This document shows positions 31,013 to 41,253 of a stretch of DNA of 64,000 nt, piece after piece (position 1 is the stretch's first letter; every line of letters begins with the position of its first letter). Source of the DNA: Areca catechu. Lineage: Eukaryota; Streptophyta; Magnoliopsida; Arecales; Arecaceae. The DNA lies in assembly GCA_021397845.1 (NCBI GenBank), contig CM038039.1, positions 177,852,526-177,916,525 of the forward strand, in the 5' to 3' direction. The notes beneath the pieces are model-generated. The model searched no databases. It was not told where the DNA came from and worked only from the letters and a program-made list of their open reading frames with translations. Made by a program: the position numbers and the translations under genes.

Positions 31013-32635
31013 TGATGCAGAACAAATAAAGGGACGCGATGCGGAAGTAACTTAAGATTAACTAATTTTTTTGTTGTTTTTATATGTTTGTAGAAGTTGG
31101 CTTCAAATCAAAGAAAAGTTAACCTAACATTGAAAGATACTAATATGATAATTGAAAGCACAATTTTAAGGAAACTAAAGTATCAGAGTAGTTCAGAAGC
31201 AACGGATCGCTGGGGGTTGAGAAACTCCCAGACCTAGGGTTTCGCTCCGAACTTTCAACAGAACAGAAATAAAGAGAATAGATGGTTTACCTAGCCAGAC
31301 AATGATCTTCACAGATTTTGGTGGAAGAACTCTCCCGAGCAGATTGTTGGATCCTCGGATTCAGATTTCTTTGCAATGGATCCTCCAGTACTGGTCCTTT
31401 GGTGGGTTGGCTTCTCCTGAACTCAAGATCTGGAAGAGAAGAAAAACAATTGATGGAATCAGAGAGTCAAGGAAAGATTTTACCAGATTGATGAACTTGA
31501 AGTTTGAAATTGCTGAAAACTGGATTCTCCTGGAAGCTGATATGATTTTCTTTGAAACTTGCTCTAGATCTGAAGTAGCCGGACTGGATCCGGATGAAGG
31601 TGGACGGCCTGGACTTGTAGAGAGAGAGAGGCCGTGGGAGATGGATGGATCTAGGGTTTGATGGATTGAAAATAATGAAGGTGGGCTAGGGTTTTGGAAT
31701 TTCAAGTGGCTAACCTAGGGTTTTGGATAAAGATGGAGATCTCTCACCTCCTCAAGGCTCCAATGGAACCTGGATTACCCCCTCACGGAGCTCAACACTT
31801 AGAATAGTGCGGAAGAAGAGAAACCTAGGTCACTCAACACAAGAGAGTAGCAAAAAAACAATTTTCTTCATTCATTTTCAAAGTTACAAAGAGAGGTCTA
31901 TTATATAGACCTAAAATTTTCTGCTAGCTTGTACAAATTCCCATGTGGGACTAAACTCTTCTAACCTCTAGATTAGGTAGAAAACCCCCTCTCTTGGTCG
32001 ACCAAGACTTCAAAAAAAATTGGGACGGCCATAAAGGAATTTTTTTTGGAATTTTTATGGCGCCTCCTTTGGAGTTGGATTTGGATTTGGAGTCCTCCTC
32101 TTCTTATGGCATTTCTTCTTTTCTTCCACTCCAAGATAAGCTCTTTGATTTTGATTTGAACTTCAATTGGATGTCCTTCTTTGATTTCTTCTCCAAGAGA
32201 AGTTTTCTTCCTTCTTTGCTTAGGTAAAATAGGCAGGTATGGGCGCCTCCTTTAAATTAGCTTCCAATTTGATTTTTTCTTCTTTGGGTGTGGGGACCAT
32301 GACACTGGGATGCCTCTGTGGCGCCTCCTGGACTTTGGCGTGTGCTCGGAGTGTGGCTGGGCGTGTGGCTTGGAGTGTGGCCTCCACTTGCTTGAACCTT
32401 GATTTTATTGGAAGACAAATGTGGCACCATTTTGGACCAAATTGAAACCACATTGGGACTTGCACTGAGTCAACATGACTCAACAAAATTTTAATGGTGA
32501 CTCAAGAAATAAATAAAAATAAATAAACTGGTTGACCAGGTCAACCTTTATTACAAACCCTAATTTCTCGGGCAATGTTAATCAGAGATCCAGATGGAGC
32601 TCTGAAGTCTTCTTCTGAGTCTGGTGCCCGCACCA
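31013..32635 (-). repeat. 3' LTR of the chromovirus (1623 bp)
   Basis: In element sense it starts TGGTGCGGGCACCA at 32635 and ends at TGATGCAG (31013, + strand). A TATATAA box (31907-31901) lies within an 8-bp palindrome, AGGTCTAT...ATAGACCT at 31894-31912. No gene inside. Confidence 0.92.
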
Positions 32636-33715
32636 ATTCTCCCGGGGTGGGAGGAACTCGACCCTGTCGAGTAAGGCTCAAGTTGGCTCTGGTATCTCTC
32701 CAAGAGGTCTGGGTCCAATTCTTGTAATTCTTCTCGGGAGATCCAAGAGTCATCAGAATCTGGCCTTCCTTGCCAGCGGACCAGGTACCTTTGGTATCCT
32801 CGATTACGAGTAGAGATAACCTGATCATCCAGTATCTTTTCAATCTGCTCTTTCCTCACAGGCCAGTTTGTTGGTGGACACACAGGGTCGGGATCACTCT
32901 CAATGATTGGGTTAGGCTCAAAAGGCTCACTAGGAATCACAGCTGGCTCCCTGTACTCTACTAAGTCTGTAATGTTGAAAGTAGAGCTAATGCCTAGTTC
33001 TGGAGGCAACTCGAGCACATAGGCATTGGATCCTACTCTCTTTACCACTCTAAATGGTCCAGCTCCCCTAGCATGTAACTTTCTAACGGTTCCAGGAGGA
33101 AACCGTTCAGGCCTTAACCTAATCATCACATAGTCTCCCTCAACAAAAGATTTGACTCGCCTTTGAGTATCAGCCAACTTCTTATAAGTTTCATTACTTA
33201 AATTTATTTTGGCATGAATTTCTTTATGCAAGTCTTTTACATGCTATGCAAAATTCTCAGCAGACTCGGAGACTCGAGTGTGGACAGGTAAAGGGACTAG
33301 GTCAAGAGGTGTGTGAGGTTTGTACCCATGTACAATTTCAAATGGACTCTTACCCGTAGACCTATTGACCGAGTCATTGTACGGAAATTTAGTCCTGGAC
33401 AAAATACAAATCCCAATTCCTGGTGCTCTCAATCAAACCAAAATCTGAGCCAAAGCCTAGTAAAGGGTCAAGAAAAACTAAACTAGACTGACGACGCATT
33501 CCTAAAGAATGGACTTTATTCCAAAGGAACCCTAGGTCTAAACCTAACAAACTAAGGCTCTCTAGGTTTGACCTTAGGTCGGAGGAGGGCATGCAGAGCA
33601 TGAAAACTTATCATGGGTGCCTAGAAGGTGCCATAAGGTCTTCCAGAAGTAGGTGGCAAACCTAATAGGTTCCGACACGTGGTTCACTCTAAAGACTTCG
33701 ACAAAGTAAACTTGC
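32578..33715 (-). pseudogene. Gypsy integrase tail and chromodomain
   Basis: It begins at the Angela boundary with FVEVFRVNHVSEP...RFATYFWKTLWHLLGT, part of the integrase core. About 200 bp of unmatched sequence follow (33400-33600). The frame then recovers as FAYNDSVNRSTGKSPFEIVHGYKP and reads through GAGPFRVVKRVGSNAYVLELP to a chromodomain (RYLVRWQGRPDSDDSW). It is very close to the protein at 12947. The frame runs about 58 bp into the 3' LTR. Confidence 0.82.
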
Positions 33716-36145
33716 TGTTGGGGTTTCAAGTGCACCGCAGCGGAAGTGTAAATTTCAAAATGATGAAATTTGCACCGAAATCCCTTAGCCAAGATCTCCT
33801 TATATACTAATTAAAACATACATACTAACATTGTTAGAATTAGGGCACTAACCTTTTAACGCTAAGTCCAATTTTGATGTAGAATCAGAACTTGGTGTTG
33901 AATGCTTCTTTTGATTTCACCAGGCGTCCAAATGTCCACCCTCCAATGGTGATCCACAAGATGATTGAACAAGATGCAAGCTTCTTCAAAGTTCCCTCAC
34001 TTGAATTCTTATCCTAGAACTCAAGAGGACTATGGCTCTAAAACTTCAGGGTAGGGGCTCCTTACTTCCTTTCTTCCTTCTTCCTTTCCCTTTCTTAAGA
34101 CCTTGTCCTAAGAATAAAACTCTTGTCTTAAAGGAGGAGATGGATTTAAGACACTAATGTCTTAAAGTAAAGGAAATAGAAACAGAGTAGGAGTTCCTTT
34201 CTTTTACCGATCAAGAGATTCTTCCTATCTCTTGTTTTGGACTTGAGTTTCAACAGAGAAGAGAACTCTGTAAGAGGGAAACTCTCTTTGTCCTAAACAA
34301 GCTAAGGAGGAATCAGTTTCCTGGAAAGAAAAGACAATAAAATAAACTCTGTTGTTCAAAAAAAAAAATCATCTGAACACCCGAGACCTCTGTTGTTTAA
34401 ATAGATTTCAGAGAGATGTCTTCTCAGAAGAACACAACTCTCCGTAAACCCCATTCCACTTTATCTCACGCCCCTTTCTTATTTCTCACGCCCAATCCAC
34501 ACATCTCACGGCCTTCCAGATTAAATCCCACGGCTCTTCTTAAAGGAAAAACCGCGGTGTTTTAAAAAGAAGAAAGTCGCGACTTTTCATCTCCGAAGAG
34601 ATGTTACTTCGCGCGCCCGGGAGGAGTTAGCGCTTTCTCTCTTTCTCAAAATCCCATCAGCCGTTGGATTTTCATCCAAGGGGGGGGAGAAGGAGCGCTA
34701 ATAACTTAAGAAGGAGGCCGCCCAAATAAAATCTCCGATGATTTTATTTGGGGCGTGCCAAGATTCCATGTGCCATGGACTCTTCCTTAAGGCGCGCCAA
34801 GAGTCCATATGCGCATGGACTCTTGGTGTTTGGCATGAAAAGCAAAAAGGGGGCGGGTGGGAGGCTAGCCAAGCTACATGGCTAGCCAATAGGGTTAGCC
34901 ATATTCCCATATTTCTTAATTAGGGTCTAATTAGGTCCAATTAGAACCCAATTTGAACCAATCCGGAACCCTAATTCGAATCCGATCCGAATAGAAGCTA
35001 GGGCTTGCAACACCTGCTAGAGTGTTATCTTGCAAAGACAATTTAATTCCAAATTAAATTCTTGATCAATCCTCTTAAGTGTGTGACCCATTGGGTTCCA
35101 CATCTAGCCAGCAGTGGGTTCGAATACAAGTTGACCTAATTTGATTAGAACTCTTTCTAATCGATTTAGGTCAAACCGGGCTTACCCGGATCGATCAATT
35201 AGGATTCTTCCTAACATGTGATCTTTGAACTTGATCAACCCACAAGACAAGATTGACGTCTAGCAACGTGTCATGTCTACCCGGAAGATATGGAAATTCT
35301 GGTGAAATACCAAAATTACCCTTCAGTAGAGAGTTACCGTACAATTAAATCTTTCGATCAGCCTGCACCCAAAATATAACTATGGATATGGATATATGTC
35401 AAATCCAACATTATATTTGTTTCTAGCTCAATCTTATAATGATGATTCGATTATCTTGATATTAGAAACCATCTCTAATATCCTTACTTTGATCAAAGAT
35501 TCCCTGAATCATCATGCGATTGTTGACTAGCTGGATGCAATCTCCTCTTACTAAGAGTGATCGATTCCTTGTTGACCTACTCATTACCTTCATATTCAAT
35601 TCACCATTCCCAGTATCAATCCTGTGCATGTCTCAGTGTCATGATTAGGATTGAACCAAAGGATGGGTTCATGTACATAAGGTACTTATGGCAGTCTCAG
35701 GTCAAAAGATTACTTGTACCACTCCTACTATGAGAACCTTCTATTGACATGTAGCTAAGACTCCATTAGATGTTCTCAAGTTGGATCATATCAGTGAACT
35801 CATTCTCCAATGAGCACCCACATCCCAGTATTAGTGTCATACACAAGTGACTGTGAGAGCAGTCACCCTTTCCAGTATACCCGGGGTGTGCTAGTCTTAT
35901 CGGAAAAACCCTGATCCCCTATTCAGGGTTCCTTTGACTAGGAATACTTTAGATTAAGGTTTTAAGATTTTAGGTCTCACTGGTATGATCTCATCATAAC
36001 CCTAAAATCATAGCCCTAATCTATGGGGTTCATCATATAATAAACACAGCGTATGATAAAAAATAATGCCTTTATTTAGAAAATTATCAATTACAATGGT
36101 TTGGGAGATACAACAGAGATTGGTTTGTAGGGCATATCCCTTTCA
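33716..36145 (-). repeat. Angela LTR 1 (2430 bp; 3' LTR of copy A)
   Basis: In element sense it starts TGAAAGGGATATGCC and ends CCCCAACA. It has changes absent from the other three LTRs, several of them CpG to TpG/CpA around 34755-34830. A TATA-like CTATTTAAA is at about 34396-34404 on the minus strand. Confidence 0.95.
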
Positions 36146-36157
36146 ATCTCCCACTTG
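36146..36157 (-). promoter_or_regulatory. Polypurine tract, copy A
   Basis: In element sense AAGTGGGAGAT directly precedes the 3' LTR. It primes plus-strand DNA. The pol stop codon lies about 14 bp upstream. Copies B and C have the same tract at 43684 and 51221. Confidence 0.8.
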
Positions 36158-36159
36158 CA

Positions 36160-39100
36160 CTAAAGCCAATCGCCTTTGAATCTTAATCCCATACATTCTA
36201 GGTGGCGATCAAAATCTCGCTGTGGTAGAGCCTTAGTGAACGGGTCTGCTACATTGTTCTTTGTATCAACTCTATCTATGTAGACATCTTGTCTCTCTAC
36301 TATTTCTCGGACAAGATGGAAGCGTCTCAGAATGTGCTTGGACTTATGATGAGCTCTTGGTTCCTTAGCTTGAGCAACGGCCCCAGTGTTGTCACAGTAA
36401 AGTGGCACTGGGTTTTCAATTTGAGGAACAACACCCAACTCTGTGATGAACTTCTTCATCCAGACTGCTTCCTTGGCGGCTTCACTAACAGCTATGTATT
36501 CTGCCTCTGTGGTTGAGTCAGCTACAGTCTGCTGCTTGGTACTCTTCCAACTCACTGCTCCACCATTTAGGGTAAAAACATATCCCGAAATGGATTTGCT
36601 ATCATCAGGGTCTGATTGAAAACTAGAATCAGAATAAGCTTCTAGTTTAAGATCAGAACCACCATAAACCAAAAAAATATCCTTAGTCCTTCTTAGGTAC
36701 TTAAGAATATTTTTAACTGCTTTCCAATGATCCTCTCCTGGATCAGCCTGAAACCTACTGACAATGCCTAAAGCATATGCCACATCAGGCCTGGTACATA
36801 ACACGGCATACATTATGGATCCTATTGCCGAAGCATAGGGTATAGAATTCATTCTATCTCTTTCTTCAGGTGTCTTGGGAGACATCCTTTTAGAAAGATG
36901 TATGCCTTGACTCATAGGAAGATAACCTCTTTTACTTCCTTCCATGCTGAATCTTTTCAGCACTAAGTCAATGTACCTAGATTGGGATAAACCTAGCATC
37001 CTCTTAGATCTATCTCTATAGATCTTAATACCTAGTATATAGGATGCTTCTCCCAAATCTTTCATGGAAAACTGGTTTGATAGCCAAACCTTGACTGATT
37101 GCAACATTGGGATATCATTCCCAATGAGGAGTATGTCATCTACATACAGAACCAAGAAGACTATGGCACTCCCACTAGTCTTCTTATAAACACAGGGTTC
37201 ATCCACATTTTTGATAAAACCAAATCTTTTAATAGTTTCATCAAAGCGGATGTTCCAACTCCTGGAAGCTTGCTTTAATCCATAAATGGATTTCTTCAGC
37301 TTGCATACTTGATTAGGTTTATTCTTTGAAATAAAACCTTCTGGCTGTGACATGTAGACTTCTTCCTCAAGGAAACCATTGAGGAATGCAGTTTTCACAT
37401 CCATCTGCCATATCTCATAATCGTGGTATGCTGCTATAGCAAGTAAAATCCGAATTGATTTTAGCATGGCAACAGGTGAAAAAGTTTCATCATAATCAAT
37501 TCCCTGTTTTTGTCTAAAACCTTTAGCCACTAATCTGGCTTTATAGGTTTCAACTTGGCCATCAGCCCCAATCTTTTTCTTATAGACCCATTTACACCCA
37601 ATAGGATTAACACCCTCTGGTGCATCAACCAAAGACCATACTTGGTTTACATACATAGAGTCTACTTCGGATTCCATGGCTTCTTGCCATTTATCTGAGT
37701 CAGTACTCAAGATAGCTTCCGTATAGGTCAGAGGTTCATCATTTTGAATGACTTGAGCTTCATTATTTTCAATAATAAACCCATACCTCTCAGGTGCCCG
37801 TGGCACTCTGTCAGACCTACGAGGAGGAGTTTTGTGTTCTGGTTCTGTCCTAACTATATGTTCTAATGGTTGAGAATTGTCTATCTGTATTTCTTGCACT
37901 TCTCCAAGTTCAATTGTTCTACCATTGCCCCTTTCCAAAATGAACTCTTTTTCTAGAAAAGTGGCATGCCTGCTAACAAAAATCTTTTGTTCAGTAGGAT
38001 GGTAGAATAGATATCCTCTACCTTCTTTAGGATATCCTACAAATAGACATTTATCCGCTCTAGGTTCCAACTTATGTCCAAAATTTCTTTTAACATAAGC
38101 TGGACATCCCCATACCTTAAAATATTTAAGATATGGTTTCTTTCCACTCCAAATTTCATATGGAGTACTAACAACGGATTTAGAAGGTACCTTGTTCAGA
38201 ATATAAACAGCAGTTTCTAGGGCATGACCCCAGAAAGAAATGGACAAATTTGTGAAGCACATCATGGATCGTACCATATCTAATAAGGTACGATTCCTCC
38301 TTTCAGCTATACCATTTAGCTGTGGTGTATAAGGAGGGGTCCATTCAGAAAGGATTCCATTAACTTTAAGATAGTCTAAAAACTCCGCGGATAAGTATTC
38401 TCCTCCTCGATCAGAACGAAGAACTTTAATACTTTTCCCGGTTTGTTTTTCGACCATACTTTGATACTCCTTAAATTTATCAAAGGCTTCAGATTTGTGT
38501 TTCATAAGATACACATATCCGAACCTAGATAAATCATCTGTAAAAGTGATAAAATATGAGTATCCTCCTCTGGCCTGAGTTGTCATTGGACCACATACAT
38601 CAGTGTGTATAAGTCCTAATAACTCAGTTGACCTTTCCCCATGTCCAGTGAATGGAGTTTTTGTCATCTTACCCATGAGACATGATTCGCAAGTTCCTAA
38701 TGATTCATACTCATAAGGATCAAGGAATTTTTCCTTGTATAACTTGCTAATCCTAGACTCATTAACATGACCAAGTCTATGATGCCAAAGTAAAGTATCA
38801 TTAAAGTCTTTTCTTTTCCTTTTAGTATTGACATGAAAAATACTATCATTGGAAGAAAGAGTTAAGAGCCCATTGCTAAATATGCCAGAACAAATAATTT
38901 TATTAGATAACATTATTGAGCATCCAGTGCTCGTTACATCCATTACATATCCTTGTTTTAATAACAAAGGAATAGATATAATGTTCCTAATAATCTTTGG
39001 CATATAGTAACAATTCTCTAGCTCCAAGATCTTCCCTGAAGGCAACTTCAGAATATAGGTCCCTACAGCTTCTGCTTGGATGATATCACCACCAGCACCG

Positions 39101-40071
39101 TAGAGATTGAAGTCGCCTTCCTTCAATACTTTAAGCTTGTGGAGGTCCTGCAAAGATTTGCATATATGGTAACCACAAGCGGTATCCAATACCCAAGTAT
39201 TTGATATAGACGAATTTAATGTCAATATAGTATGTATCTCATACATACCTTTTGGTGCGTCTGCCGCACCAGGCTTCACAGTTGCAAGGTAAGCCTTGCA
39301 ATTCCTTTTCCAATGTCCCGCTTTGCCGCAAAAGAAACAGGTTGACTATTTTGAGACCTTCTTTCCTTTCTTGTTCTTATTGATGCCACCCTTAGGGTTT
39401 AGTCTCCTGCTAAAACCCTTTTTGCCTGATTTCTTCTTATTGGTCTTATCAACAAGAAGAAGTGGAGCCTTTTCTTTCTTAACATGGCTCTCTGCTGTTT
39501 TTAACATATTTAACAGCTCAGGCAAGGAAGTGTTCAGTTTGTTCATGTGATAATTCAAGACAAACTGAGAAAATGACTCTGGGAGTGATTGCAGGATTAA
39601 ATCCTGATTCAGCTCCCCATCCATAATAAACCCTAATTGACCTAATCTAGTGATTAAGTCAATTACCTTCAGGACATGATCCTGAACGGATGTACCCTCT
39701 GTCATCCTAGCACGGAATAACTGCTTAGATATTTCGTATCTAGCAGTTCTGCTTTGTTCTCCATAAAGCTCCTTTAAATTGAGCATTATGGATTGAGTAT
39801 CCATGCTTTCATGCTGCCTCTGTAACTCATTGGTCATAGAGGCCAGTATGATACACTTGACAGTGAGAGAGTCATTCTGCCACATTTTGTATGTGGCCAT
39901 ATCTTCCTGTGTGGCATCATCCCCTAGTGGATTAAGATTAGGGGTATCAAGAATATAAGAAAGTTTTTCTGAACTCAGTACAATCTTTAAGTTTCTCAAC
40001 CAGTCCACATAGTTTGGACCAGTCAGTTTGTTGGTATCTAAGATGCTTCTCAGTGATAATGAAGATGCCAT
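36160..40071 (-). pseudogene. Angela Gag-Pol, copy A (one nonsense codon)
   Basis: Collinear with copy B over 1303 codons. A single TAG at 39346-39348 replaces CAG (Gln242) just before the zinc knuckle, so only a 241-residue Gag can be made without readthrough. The remainder (protease, integrase, RT, RNase H) is open. Coding differences from B include R for S in LSQS(S)YID, V for M in YAMLC, and A for V in EPRVDKC. Read by itself the copy is defective, but it is one transition away from intact. Confidence 0.93.
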
Positions 40072-40250
40072 TTATCTACATTTAATTAAGAACAATACAT
40101 AAGCAAACAACCATGAAATGATTTACATAATTAAATTAGGTCTTCAATTTAATTATGTCTCCCACTATTTTATCAAAAATCATAGCCCTCACTATGATAA
40201 TCGAGAAGAACCCTGATCGGTTTTCTTAGTGAGATCGAGATCCTTATAAT

Positions 40251-40291
40251 TTATAAAAGATCTTGCAGACAACACAACAAATCTTTTATAA
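40251..40291 (-). promoter_or_regulatory. Leader stem-loop 1 (11 bp stem, 19 nt loop)
   Basis: Arms TTATAAAAGAT (40251-40261) and ATCTTTTATAA (40281-40291) pair perfectly. The loop on the + strand is CTTGCAGACAACACAACAA. Copy B has it at 47789-47829 and copy C at 55324-55364. Confidence 0.8.
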
Positions 40292-40352
40292 GTTGTAAGG
40301 TAGGAAACTCTTCCAATTATATCTCATATAATTCTCAAAAATAACTTGGCCT

Positions 40353-40402
40353 CTAGAACATTATAAGTCTTGCAGAATACACAACAAACCATAATGTTCT
40401 AG
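40353..40402 (-). promoter_or_regulatory. Leader stem-loop 2 (12 bp stem plus 2 inner pairs)
   Basis: Arms CTAGAACATTAT (40353-40364) and ATAATGTTCTAG (40391-40402) pair perfectly. Two inner pairs (GT/AC) then close the loop CTTGCAGAATACACAACAA at 40369-40387. The stem sequence is unrelated to that of stem-loop 1. Confidence 0.8.
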
Positions 40403-40444
40403 TTAAGTCAAGACCCTTTCATTTCTATACAGTCAATATTCAAA

Positions 40445-40481
40445 TATAATGCCCTTGTAGATAACACAACAAGGCATTATA
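40445..40481 (-). promoter_or_regulatory. Leader stem-loop 3 (9 bp stem, 19 nt loop)
   Basis: Arms TATAATGCC and GGCATTATA enclose CTTGTAGATAACACAACAA at 40454-40472. In copy C the loop has one further change (CTTATAG). Confidence 0.8.
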
Positions 40482-40535
40482 CTGAATATACTGTAAGGAT
40501 ATTTTGTACTAGACCAATATTATGTCAATCACCCT

Positions 40536-40568
40536 ATTAGGTCTTGCAGACAACACAACAAACCTAAT
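40536..40568 (-). promoter_or_regulatory. Leader stem-loop 4 (7 bp stem, 19 nt loop)
   Basis: Arms ATTAGGT and ACCTAAT enclose CTTGCAGACAACACAACAA at 40543-40561, the same loop as stem-loop 1. Confidence 0.78.
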
Positions 40569-41240
40569 GTGGTTCATAACACAGTAATGATCCAGCATGA
40601 AGGAAGGCCAACATATAGCAATTTTTTAACACTAAGCATATAAGTCAAGATTTAAATATAATCAAATCGGCCAGGCAAGTGGAAGAGATGTGGGAGTCCC
40701 CCCGTTGCTTTCCTAGACACCAATAAAAATTGGCCAGGTCAGTCAACGGAACCAATTAAAAACCACGATTCTCTTTACCTTCCCAGAACCACCTTTCTAG
40801 ACACCGAATGATCAATTGTTCATCATGACTAGTGATGCTTATTAGTTAAATATGCTATGACTTAATATGATTTTAAGAAGAGGGCTTTATAAAATTGCCA
40901 GCACATTCTTACATAAAAAACATATCATAATGATATCACTCTGATAAACATATATGTGCTAAGTGTGTCATCATACTAGGACAACCATTTACCACATAAT
41001 GGATCCACCATTATGCCAGGGCAACCTTATTTCAGTATGATGACTTCAAAAACTAATCATATCTCTATAATAATTAGGGTTTAAGTGAAAAACCCTAATT
41101 AGTGGCATACATCAAAACATTAATTATCATATATGCATTCCTTAAATTATGCTAAGCGTATCAGCATTCAAGGGTTTAAAACCCTAATTTCGATACTACA
41201 ACAAAAATGCATATAATATGTTTTAACTGTAATAAGGATG

Positions 41241-41252
41241 GCTCTGATACCA
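41241..41252 (-). promoter_or_regulatory. Primer-binding site, copy A
   Basis: In element sense TGGTATCAGAGC follows the 5' LTR (which ends at 41254) after one base. Equivalent sites are at 48779-48790 (copy B) and 56314-56325 (copy C). Confidence 0.93.
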
Positions 41253-41253
41253 C

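Larger units (their letters stand above)
40072..41240 (-). other. Angela 5' leader, copy A
   Basis: About 1.17 kb between primer-binding site and gag start, non-coding. It contains six inverted repeats: 40126-40157, 40251-40291, 40353-40402, 40445-40481, 40536-40568 and 41072-41100. It also contains the CCTAGACACCAAT block at 40712-40735 shared with gypsy leaders. Copies B (47610-48778) and C (55145-56313) are nearly the same. Confidence 0.85.

Noticed and set aside
34738..34923. Short frames on both strands inside the Angela LTRs (repeated at 49813 and 57348)
   Set aside because: They fall in the U3 hairpin region, change between LTRs, and show no domain.
36289..36516. A 75-codon + strand frame repeated at 43827 and 51364 (similarly 39296, 46834, 54369)
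   Set aside because: Antisense shadows of Gag-Pol, repeated only because the element is present three times.
41072..41177. GGGTTTAA / AACCCTAA words resembling plant telomere repeats
   Set aside because: Only isolated words forming a hairpin in the Angela leader; no tandem TTTAGGG array.
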